From Isotricha intestinalis (taxonomy: Eukaryota; Ciliophora; Litostomatea; Vestibuliferida; Isotrichidae): DNA of 36,299 nt. The translations under genes and the position numbers were made by a program. The first letter of the stretch is position 1. Each line of letters begins with the position of its first letter. This document shows, one piece after another, positions 19,296-28,017 of this stretch. Below the pieces are notes generated by a model that was given only the letters and a program-made list of their open reading frames with translations, ran no database searches and was not told where the DNA came from. The stretch is taken from contig JAJJLU010003709.1 in NCBI GenBank assembly GCA_023807065.1, positions 1 through 36,299 on the forward strand, in the 5' to 3' direction.

Positions 19296-22200
19296 ATGGG
19301 AATTTGTTTTAATTGTCGAACAAAAAATATTAATAATAAAGATGTGATATTAAACGAAACAACGTCTTCACAAAAAATAAATAAAACTCTAATGCCTCAA
19401 AAAGGGAAAAATTTTATAAAATTAAAAACAAGAAAAATTCAAAATTTAAATGAAAATCCAATTCCTTCATTTACATCAACTGAACTTTTTTTAAGAGCAA
19501 AATCATTTTCTCATTTTCCAGATAATTTAAACTCAAGTTTTGGAATAACATTCAATACAAATAAAAAAACTAATAAAAAATTGGAGATAGAAAAAACTAC
19601 AACAATAAAAACAATAAGTGATAAAAAATCAGAAATGAAAGAAAATAAAAATAGAGAAAAAGAAAATTATGATTCTCAGAATATGGAATATGAAATAGAA
19701 AAAGAAAACGAAAAAAATAATTTTCCAATAGATGATAATAAATATATTATTAATATTTTAAAAGAACATTTTCTTTTTTTTGACTTTGATGAAAATACTT
19801 TAAATTTTTTAATAGATGATTCAACAGGAATTCAATTAGAAAAAAATATGATAATTTTTAAAGAAGGAGAAGAAGCAAATTCTTTTTATATATTAAGAAA
19901 AGGAGAAATCGAAATTTTTGATAAATTTAATTCAAAAATAATAAATAAGAAATATTCAACTTTTGGTGAAATTGGATTAATAAATATAAATGCAAAAAGA
20001 AAATATACTGCAAAAACAAATTCAATTGCCCAATTATATGTTATTGATAAAAATTTATATTTATCTTATAAAAAAGAAAATAATAATATTAAAGAAAATA
20101 ATGAAGATAAAATGAATATTTTTGAAAAGCAAATTATATTTAAATTTATTTCATATATTGAAAAAATATCTTTTATAAATTTATCTTTGATACAAACTTA
20201 TAATAAAAATAGTAATATAGAAATAAAAGATTCATTTAATATAATAGATAATAATATAATGACTTTTAAAAGAATATATGTTATAAAAGGAAAAATTCAA
20301 TTTTCTTTTTCTCAAGACAATTCTTCAAATACAATATCAGAATATATTAATAATGGAAATATATTTGATTTAAATTCTGCAATTTTTTCAACTTACAATC
20401 AAATTTTAATAAGTTCTTTATCAAAAAGAAAAATAAAAGAAAATTCAATAAAAGTTATTTCTTGTTTAAATGATACTAAAGTTTTTATTTATAATGATAA
20501 AAGTTTAATTGAATGTTTTGGAATAGGTCCAATATCATATTTATTAAATATATGTTTAAATTATTTTATATCTCAAGATTTAATATTTTCAAAAATAATA
20601 AAAAATTGCCAAATTCCAAATGAAATGATAAGAGATTTATTTCAAATAAAAAGATACAAAAAAAATGAATTAATAGTATCAAAAGGGTTATCAAATAATA
20701 ATAAATGTTTCTTAATTTTAAATGGTAAAATATCAAATAAAAAACAAAACTCATATGAAATTAGTCAAGGTCAATTTTTTAAAGGAGAATTAATGTTTAT
20801 TTTTCAAGAATTAGAAATTGATATTTATGCAATAAATGATTCTATAATATGTGAAACAACAAAAGATTATTTAATTTCTACTTTAAAACAAAAAAATTTA
20901 AATACTACTTTTATAATATCATTATTTAATATTTTAAATAAATTCCAAATTTTTAGTCAAATAAGCATTCAAAATGCTTTTGAAATAGTAAATAATTTAA
21001 ATATTAAAATATATAATGAAAAAGAAATAATTTTGAATCAAAATCAAGAAGTAAATAAATTTTATTTAATTGAAAAAGGGATTGTTCAAGCATCAAATTC
21101 AGAAAAAAATATAAAAATTTTTGAAAAGGGAAATTCTTTTGGAGAATTTTTTATATTAAATGAACAAAAAAGTACTTATACATTTAAATGTATATCTAAA
21201 GAGGCAATATTATATGAATTATCAAGTAATTATTTTTTAGAACTTTTAACTGAACAATCTATTAATGATTATATAAAACAAAAAATGACTCTTGAAGATT
21301 ATAATTTATCTTTAAATGATTTATATTATTTATCTTATTTAGGAAGAGGAAGATTTGGAAATGTTTGTTTAGTACATAATGAAATTTTTTTCTATGCAAT
21401 TAAAGCAATTTCAAAATTAACAGCAGAAAGACAAAAATTTGGAATTAAATATATATTATATGAAAAAAATACATTAAATCATTTAGATCATCCATTTATA
21501 TTGAAATTAATAAAAACATTAAAAAATGAAAATTGGCTATTTTTTCTTTTAGAATATATAACAGGAATAAATATGTCAGAATATTTAGATTCAAGAAAAA
21601 ACAAAAAAAATACTTTTGAGACAAAATTTTACGGAGCATCTTTATTTACAGCAATAGAATATATTCATAAAAGAAAGATAATTCATAGAGATATAAAGCC
21701 ATCAAATATAATGATAGATAATAAAGGATATATAAAATTAATAGACTTTGGAACAGCAAAAAATTTACAAAAAGATGAAAAAACACATACGATAATAGGA
21801 ACACCAAATTTTATTCCTCCTGAAGTTTTATTAGGAAAAGGATATTCATTTAGTTGTGATTATTGGTCAATTGGAATTTGCATATATTATATTTATTATG
21901 GTATTTTACCTTTTGGAAATAATTCTATTGAAATTTTAGATACATATAAAGAAATAATTGAAAAAGGAATTTCGTTCCCTGATAATAATAATAATGAATT
22001 AAATAGTTTATTAAGTTCTCTTTTAGATAAAAATGAAAATTCAAGATATACTGAAATGAAACTTATTAAACCTCATTTATTTTTTAAAGATTTTAATTGG
22101 GATGCTTTATTACAATATAAAATTAAGCCTCCTTTTATTCCTAATAAAGATTCTAGAGTCAATAATGATAATTTAAATAATAAAAATTCACCTTTCTCTG

Positions 22201-22343
22201 TTTTTATTGATAATAAAAAAAATGATACTAAAACTCTTGTTACTCTTAAATCTGATTTTAATAATAAAAAAGAAATAAATGATGTTAATGATTTTGTTGA
22301 AGGACAATTAAATCATTTTAATGATTGGTATGAACAATTTTAA
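19296..22343 (+). CDS. Cyclic-nucleotide-dependent protein kinase (PKG-like) with four CNB folds
   Basis: 1015 residues. The N-terminus MGICFNC has Gly2 for myristoylation and Cys4/Cys7 for palmitoylation, as in alveolate PKG. After a basic disordered region, four cyclic-nucleotide-binding folds follow at about 150-260, 285-405, 430-535 and 545-655. CNB1 keeps FGEIGL (residue 222) with a nearby Arg; CNB4 has SFGEFF (614) but no Arg in its cassette (NEQKSTYTF); CNB2 and CNB3 lack FGE and look structural. The kinase domain (about 675-930) has GRGRFGNV, AIK, IHRDIKPSN, DFGTAK, the activation-loop Thr in IIGTP and PPE for APE, so it should be active. It ends NDWYEQF, a hydrophobic tail like that of PKGs. 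It is about the length of apicomplexan PKG. Ligand preference cannot be read from sequence. Stop is TAA. Confidence 0.9.
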   Translation: MGICFNCRTKNINNKDVILNETTSSQKINKTLMPQKGKNFIKLKTRKIQNLNENPIPSFTSTELFLRAKSFSHFPDNLNSSFGITFNTNKKTNKKLEIEKTTTIKTISDKKSEMKENKNREKENYDSQNMEYEIEKENEKNNFPIDDNKYIINILKEHFLFFDFDENTLNFLIDDSTGIQLEKNMIIFKEGEEANSFYILRKGEIEIFDKFNSKIINKKYSTFGEIGLININAKRKYTAKTNSIAQLYVIDKNLYLSYKKENNNIKENNEDKMNIFEKQIIFKFISYIEKISFINLSLIQTYNKNSNIEIKDSFNIIDNNIMTFKRIYVIKGKIQFSFSQDNSSNTISEYINNGNIFDLNSAIFSTYNQILISSLSKRKIKENSIKVISCLNDTKVFIYNDKSLIECFGIGPISYLLNICLNYFISQDLIFSKIIKNCQIPNEMIRDLFQIKRYKKNELIVSKGLSNNNKCFLILNGKISNKKQNSYEISQGQFFKGELMFIFQELEIDIYAINDSIICETTKDYLISTLKQKNLNTTFIISLFNILNKFQIFSQISIQNAFEIVNNLNIKIYNEKEIILNQNQEVNKFYLIEKGIVQASNSEKNIKIFEKGNSFGEFFILNEQKSTYTFKCISKEAILYELSSNYFLELLTEQSINDYIKQKMTLEDYNLSLNDLYYLSYLGRGRFGNVCLVHNEIFFYAIKAISKLTAERQKFGIKYILYEKNTLNHLDHPFILKLIKTLKNENWLFFLLEYITGINMSEYLDSRKNKKNTFETKFYGASLFTAIEYIHKRKIIHRDIKPSNIMIDNKGYIKLIDFGTAKNLQKDEKTHTIIGTPNFIPPEVLLGKGYSFSCDYWSIGICIYYIYYGILPFGNNSIEILDTYKEIIEKGISFPDNNNNELNSLLSSLLDKNENSRYTEMKLIKPHLFFKDFNWDALLQYKIKPPFIPNKDSRVNNDNLNNKNSPFSVFIDNKKNDTKTLVTLKSDFNNKKEINDVNDFVEGQLNHFNDWYEQF

Positions 22344-22618
22344 GGATATATTATCTAATTAATATTTTTTCCTTTGTAATATTTATTATTTATATTTATA
22401 AATATTTTTATTATTTATAAATCATTAAGTAATATTGAAAATATAATAATTTTATAATTTTATTCTGTTTAAATAATATAATATCCTTATTTAAATCTTT
22501 TATAATTCATATCATCAATCAATTTCAATTTCATCATAAAGAATATTATTATTTTAAGTTAAATTTTTTGGATTTATAATTTTTTTTCTTTCTAATTTAA
22601 TTTTGGAAAATAAATTAA

Positions 22619-24142
22619 ATGGAAAAAAATGAAATTAATATTTCATTACAAATTGAATCGAAATCTTGGATTAAAGACACTGAAGATCTATTTGATTTTG
22701 AAGCAAAAGATATTAAATCTAAAACTTTTACTTTAACAAATGACAACAAAGAATCTTTTTTAGTTGTAACATGTAAAGAAAATCAAGAAGAAGAAATAGA
22801 ATTAATAAATTCAAATAAATTATTACAAGAAAAAATATTATCAGATAAAAAGACAAAAATAATAAGTGAAATAATATTTAATAAACAAAATTCAACATTT
22901 AATTTTATCAACTCATTAAATAGTGAAAATCTAAATAAAATATATTCAAAAGAAAATTGTGAAAGAATATGGAAAAATATTTCAAAAAGTGAAGAAACAG
23001 AAATTCAAGAAGGAGATATTTTTAAATTAGGAAGAGTAAGATTAAAATTTGACAAAATAATATATAATTCAAATACATTAAGAAATAATACAGGAATAAA
23101 TAATTACAATTCAAATAAAAAGTTAAATAATATAATAAACAAAAATAATATTTCAAATATATTAAATAATTCAATAACAGCAGATATTTCAGTATATGAA
23201 AATAATGAAAATTCAAATATAAAAAATTTTTTCATAGAAAAAAATGATGGTAAATATAATTGTAGAATTTGTTATAGAAATGACAGTGATTTAAATGATC
23301 CTTTAATTTCTCCTTGTAAATGTTCTGGTTCAATGAGTTATATTCATTATAAATGTTTAAAAAGTTGCATTGAAGCAAAAATTCAAAAAAAAAAAGAAGA
23401 AAATTTCATTTCTTATTATTGGAAAAATTTCAATTGTGAAATTTGCTTATTTCCTTATCCAAAATATATTAAATATAAAAATCTAAAATATTCATTAGTT
23501 GATCTTGATACTAATAATTTTAATCAATATTGTATTTGTGATTATAGTTTATTTGATGATAATAAAAAAAAAAGTTTTCATCGAGGATTCATTATATTTA
23601 AATTTGATGATGATAATGAAATAACTTTAGGAAGAAATCAATCAAATGGAATTAAATTAAAAGATATTTCAGTTTCAAGAAAACATTGTTATATAATTAA
23701 AAGAAATGGAAAATTATTTATTAAAGATTTAAATAGTAAATTTGGAACTCTTAAATATATAAAAGATAAATATGAAATTTTAATTGGACAAAATATTGAT
23801 TTATTATCTGGAAAAAATAGGTTTTTAGTTAATTTATCTAAAAAATGGAGTTTTTTAAATTTTGGAAATTTATTTAAATTTGGTTGTTGTTCTTGTAGAC
23901 AAATTAATGATAATGATGAATTTAATTTTGAAGATGAAAAATATTTTAATACTAATATTAATAATGAAATTGTTCATAAGAAAAATAGTCTTAAATTTAA
24001 TAAAGAAATGTTTAAATTTAATGATAATGATTCTTATAATGATTATATTTTACATATGGATCATATTATTGGAATTCCCGATGAAATTAATATTGTTAGT
24101 ACTAATAATAATAAACAAAAAGATATGTCTTTCACCAATTAA
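22619..24142 (+). CDS. FHA / RING-CH (RINGv) E3 ubiquitin ligase-like protein
   Basis: 507 residues. The N-terminal region (about 95-145) ends in EGDIFKLGRVRLKF, the strand pattern seen in ciliate proteins that pair a partial FHA-like fold with RING-CH. Asn-rich linker follows. A C4HC3 RING-CH lies at about 215-280: CRICYRN, SPCKCSGSM, IHYKCL, CEICLFPYP. A full FHA domain follows at about 322-395 with ITLGRNQSNGI, SVSRKHC, NGKLFIKDLNSKFGTL, carrying the Gly-Arg, Ser-x-x-His-like and Asn residues that contact phosphothreonine. A Cys cluster (FGCCSCRQ, about 420) could be palmitoylated. Family knowledge suggests phospho-dependent substrate recognition joined to ubiquitin transfer, often at membranes; no transmembrane span is seen here. 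It lies 275 bp after the kinase gene on the same strand; that spacer is A/T-rich without recognised elements. Confidence 0.85.
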   Translation: MEKNEINISLQIESKSWIKDTEDLFDFEAKDIKSKTFTLTNDNKESFLVVTCKENQEEEIELINSNKLLQEKILSDKKTKIISEIIFNKQNSTFNFINSLNSENLNKIYSKENCERIWKNISKSEETEIQEGDIFKLGRVRLKFDKIIYNSNTLRNNTGINNYNSNKKLNNIINKNNISNILNNSITADISVYENNENSNIKNFFIEKNDGKYNCRICYRNDSDLNDPLISPCKCSGSMSYIHYKCLKSCIEAKIQKKKEENFISYYWKNFNCEICLFPYPKYIKYKNLKYSLVDLDTNNFNQYCICDYSLFDDNKKKSFHRGFIIFKFDDDNEITLGRNQSNGIKLKDISVSRKHCYIIKRNGKLFIKDLNSKFGTLKYIKDKYEILIGQNIDLLSGKNRFLVNLSKKWSFLNFGNLFKFGCCSCRQINDNDEFNFEDEKYFNTNINNEIVHKKNSLKFNKEMFKFNDNDSYNDYILHMDHIIGIPDEINIVSTNNNKQKDMSFTN

Positions 24143-24328
24143 TAAATAACAAATGTTAAATTAAATATAATATATACCTTGTTTTTTTTACTTTTGAATA
24201 ACATTTAAAAATTTATATAAAAAAATAATATTTATCATATAATAAAAAATCAATAATCATATATAAAATAATAAATTTGTATATAAAAAATAAATATAAA
24301 GTATTTTAATAAAAAATACAAAAAATAA

Positions 24329-27300
24329 TTATTCATTTTCAAATATATAATCCAATTCTTCATCATCATCATCTTCTTCATATTCATAATCACTTTCTTC
24401 AGACCAACAATATTTAACAATATAAAAGAAAGATATTAATCCAACGACACTATAAGTAATAATAATAGTAACTAAACCTGGAGTAAACCAATATTCATTT
24501 TCATTAACAATAGCTTTTAACAAATCAGTATAATTAAAATTTAATTTTTTAGTATTTCCATAAAAATTTAAAACTTGTTTTCCATTATTAAAAATAACAG
24601 TATATTGTTGAAAAAAACTTTTCCCTAAAATTATTTTTTGACTACTTTGACTGAAATTTATAATAAATTTATATTCATTTGCATTATATTTTGTAAATAA
24701 AAACCAATGTTCTAAATAATAAATATATTTATCAATAATAATTCCAAATTTAGGTAATTTATTTAAAGTTTCAATAGAATCACAAATAAAAGTTTTTAAA
24801 TAAATATTTGTTTTACATTGTTTATTATTTAAAGCATTTCTAAAATAAACTTTTTCAAAAAATAAAAACAAATTATTACTTAAAGTTATTTCAGTCTCAC
24901 CAGATAATTTTAATGTTATTGGTTTTTCTAAAGAATAATTATATGCTTTTCTATAAGTAATTGCAAATCCACTTAATTGAGAATAAAATTCACTTTTTTC
25001 ATTTAATTTATATAAAGTAATATTAGGATTTAAAACTGTAGTTTTTAAAAAATCTTTTTTTACTTCTTGAGGAAAATCACCAAATATAAAACTATTATTT
25101 ACTTTAGCCACAATATTTTTAGTAATAATATTATTTAAAATCAAACTTTCTGAAAACATACTTAAAAAACCTAATCCAACAAAACCTTGAATATTATTAG
25201 GAAATTCAATACTATCATCAATATAATTAATTTTATTAGGAATTAAAAAATGAATATAACCTATTTGTCCATCTCCAAAATCAATTGTATCATTAAAGAA
25301 CGAACCTTCACATTCCATAAAAGAAAATTTAACAATATTCATTTTAAAATCACTTTTAACTTGACTTCCACTATCCGAATAAGTATTATTACTAATATTA
25401 AATATTTTACTGTCACTTTCTTCTAAATAATTAATTTTAACTTTATTATCAAATAAAACTAAAGGAGCTCTTGAATTATCATCAATAAGAATTTTAAGTA
25501 TTGGATTATTATTCCCAACTCTCATTTTAATATAATTAAAATTTTCATTTTCATAAATAATATCAATTTCTAATTTTGGAACTTCAATTCCACTTTTAAC
25601 AAAACAACAATCATTATCTTCACATTCTTCATCACATTCTTTTTCACAATCAATTCCCCATTTACCATTTTCACATTCATTACATTCTCCATTGTATAAA
25701 TCACATCCTTTTTTACATTTTATACCACAAGCTTTATCACAAGAGAAACTATAATAAAAATTACTTTTACATAGATGATTAATACATTCTCCATTTTCTT
25801 GATAACATCCTTTTTCACATCCATTACATTCCTTATTACAATTATCACCGTATAAATTTTTTTTACAAGAATTACATTTCCCATTTAAATGATTACAAGA
25901 ATCTTCACATCCTTCATTGCAATTTTTATCACACCAAGTACCATATTTATTCCCAATACAACTTTCACATCCATCATCATTACAATAAATACATGATAAT
26001 GGACATTCTAAACATTCTGTTCCATTTTTATAATACATTTCAGCACACTCTTGACATATTCCTGTTGTTTGATTACATTTATCTTTACATGATTTACATT
26101 CTTTTTCACAATAATCACCATATTGATTATCAATACATTCATTACATTTTCCACTTTCTATATCACATAAACGAGATGATTGAGATTTTGAACAATTCAT
26201 AGAACATTTTTTATTACATGTATTTATATCATAATATTCGTTTTTACAATCATCACATTTTTCTCCTATATAATTTCCCTCACATGAATCACATGTTCCT
26301 AATTTAGCGTCACATTTTCTATTTCCTTTTGATATACAGTGAATTGGACATGTTTCATTACAGTAATCACCATATTTTTCATTTGAAGTACAATTAAAAC
26401 ATTTTCCACCATTTTCTTCACAATTTCCATCTAAACATTCATCAGAACATTTTTCACAATTCAAACTCCCATTAATATAAAAAAAACTCTGATTGCATTG
26501 TTCACAAGAACCATTCTCCATATTACATTTAATACATGAATCCCCACAATTTAAATTACATAATTTTCCATAAACACCATCAATACACTCATTACACAAA
26601 TTAGGAGGAGTAAAATTCTTTTCACAATTACAAGTTCCATCATTTTTATTACATTGATTATTAAGACAATGTTGAGCACATTTATTTTCACAATTTTGTC
26701 CATAAAATCCATTTTCACATTCAAAACAAGTCCCAGTATTATAATCACATTTAATGCAATTAGTAACACATTTTTTTTCACATTTTTTCCCATAATAACC
26801 ATCAAGACAAGAAAAACAAGTTCCATCATCTTTACAATTTCCATCATTTAAATTACAATTCTCTGGACAAGTCCCATTACAATAAATTCCAAATTTTCCT
26901 TTAATACAAGTATCACAATCACTTCCAGTGAAATTATCAGAACAACTTGTACAATTTTCTCCTTTATAATGATATTCACAAACACTACAATTCACTCCTT
27001 CAAAATGAGGTTGACAACTAGAACAATCTTCTCCTGTAAAATGGGGAGCACATTCATCACAATTTTTTCCTTTAAAACGAGGTAAACATTCATTGCAATT
27101 ATCACCTGTGAAATGATGTTCACATTCATCACATTTTTCACCTCTGAAATGAGGAACACAAGAATCACAATTTTCACCTTTGAAATGAGGAGAACATTCA
27201 TTACAATTATCTCCTTTAAAATTGGGAGGACATATTTCACAGAAATTTCCCATAAAGTGGTTTTTACATTTATTACAATATCCTGTTTCACGATCACATA

Positions 27301-27955
27301 CTCTTATATTTTCTTCTCTTAAACAATTATTAGAACATGTTTTATTACAAAAATCACCATAATTATTTGGATATTTACAATTTTTACATTTTTTCTCAGT
27401 GCATTTATCACATCCTTCCCAACAAGAATAACAAGTGTAATTTTTTAAGTAAAAATCATCATTAATACATTTTAAGCATTTTTTACCATTTTCTTTATTA
27501 CATTTCTCACAATTACTTTCACATTTTTCCTCACATTTATCTCCATAAAAACCATCTACACATTCACCATAACATTTACCTTCTCTATCACAATATTTAT
27601 TATCTTCTTCTATACAATTTAAACATTCTTTATCACATAAATTATCATATTGTGTTTTTTCTTTACAATTTAAACATTTTAAATCTGATTCACAATCTAA
27701 ACAATTTGAAGGACAATTATAACATATATTATCATTTATTTTTGAATAATATCCTATATTACATTTACAATATCCTGTTTCTTTATCGCAATTTTCCATT
27801 TCTGTGTAATTACAATTTATATCACATTCTTTTGTACAGTTTGTTCCATAATATTTTTGTTTACATTGCTCTTCATTTAATTCATTTTCAAAAAGAAATT
27901 TTGAAAAAGCTATTTTAAGGAAAAATATTATTATTGAAATGAGGAAAAAATTCAT
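24329..27955 (-). CDS. EGF-repeat surface protein with inactive pepsin-like domain and one membrane span
   Basis: 1208 residues. A signal peptide (MNFFLISIIIFFLKIAFSK) is followed by EGF/furin-like cysteine modules to about residue 780, including nine perfect 12-residue units at 242-349. A pepsin-fold (A1-like) domain spans about 790-1130: ILIDDNSRAPLVLF aligns with the first active-site strand (FDTGSSxLWV), IQGFVGLGF with the DGILGLGF strand, SFIFGDFP with the FGGxD turn, and KIILGKSFFQQYTVIFNN with WILGDxFLRxYYTVFD. The first motif reads DDNS instead of DTGS, and no second D[TS]G is found near the expected place (LSNNLFLFFE), so catalysis is unlikely. A membrane span (about 1155-1178, LVTIIITYSVVGLISFFYIV) leads to an acidic tail (EEDDDDEELDYIF). 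Type I topology suggests surface recognition. Stop is TAA. Confidence 0.82.
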   Translation of the reverse strand: MNFFLISIIIFFLKIAFSKFLFENELNEEQCKQKYYGTNCTKECDINCNYTEMENCDKETGYCKCNIGYYSKINDNICYNCPSNCLDCESDLKCLNCKEKTQYDNLCDKECLNCIEEDNKYCDREGKCYGECVDGFYGDKCEEKCESNCEKCNKENGKKCLKCINDDFYLKNYTCYSCWEGCDKCTEKKCKNCKYPNNYGDFCNKTCSNNCLREENIRVCDRETGYCNKCKNHFMGNFCEICPPNFKGDNCNECSPHFKGENCDSCVPHFRGEKCDECEHHFTGDNCNECLPRFKGKNCDECAPHFTGEDCSSCQPHFEGVNCSVCEYHYKGENCTSCSDNFTGSDCDTCIKGKFGIYCNGTCPENCNLNDGNCKDDGTCFSCLDGYYGKKCEKKCVTNCIKCDYNTGTCFECENGFYGQNCENKCAQHCLNNQCNKNDGTCNCEKNFTPPNLCNECIDGVYGKLCNLNCGDSCIKCNMENGSCEQCNQSFFYINGSLNCEKCSDECLDGNCEENGGKCFNCTSNEKYGDYCNETCPIHCISKGNRKCDAKLGTCDSCEGNYIGEKCDDCKNEYYDINTCNKKCSMNCSKSQSSRLCDIESGKCNECIDNQYGDYCEKECKSCKDKCNQTTGICQECAEMYYKNGTECLECPLSCIYCNDDGCESCIGNKYGTWCDKNCNEGCEDSCNHLNGKCNSCKKNLYGDNCNKECNGCEKGCYQENGECINHLCKSNFYYSFSCDKACGIKCKKGCDLYNGECNECENGKWGIDCEKECDEECEDNDCCFVKSGIEVPKLEIDIIYENENFNYIKMRVGNNNPILKILIDDNSRAPLVLFDNKVKINYLEESDSKIFNISNNTYSDSGSQVKSDFKMNIVKFSFMECEGSFFNDTIDFGDGQIGYIHFLIPNKINYIDDSIEFPNNIQGFVGLGFLSMFSESLILNNIITKNIVAKVNNSFIFGDFPQEVKKDFLKTTVLNPNITLYKLNEKSEFYSQLSGFAITYRKAYNYSLEKPITLKLSGETEITLSNNLFLFFEKVYFRNALNNKQCKTNIYLKTFICDSIETLNKLPKFGIIIDKYIYYLEHWFLFTKYNANEYKFIINFSQSSQKIILGKSFFQQYTVIFNNGKQVLNFYGNTKKLNFNYTDLLKAIVNENEYWFTPGLVTIIITYSVVGLISFFYIVKYCWSEESDYEYEEDDDDEELDYIFENE
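26909..27232 (-). repeat. Nine 36-bp (12-residue) cysteine repeats
   Basis: Within the EGF gene, nine uninterrupted units follow CxPHFxGxxCxx exactly (CSPHFKGENCDS, CVPHFRGEKCDE, CAPHFTGEDCSS and others), with two Cys per unit and no length change. The regularity and base-level similarity suggest recent unit duplication. Confidence 0.85.
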
Positions 27956-28017
27956 TTATTATTTTCGAATAATTGCTTTTAAAAAATAATAAAAAAATTT
28001 TTTTAATAAAAAAAATA
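27956..28017. promoter_or_regulatory. 62-bp shared upstream region of a divergent pair
   Basis: Only 62 A/T-rich bases separate the ATG of the EGF/pseudo-protease gene (-) from the ATG of the PAS membrane gene (+). Both promoters and 5' leaders must fit here or within the neighbouring coding sequence. No motif is recognised. Confidence 0.4.
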
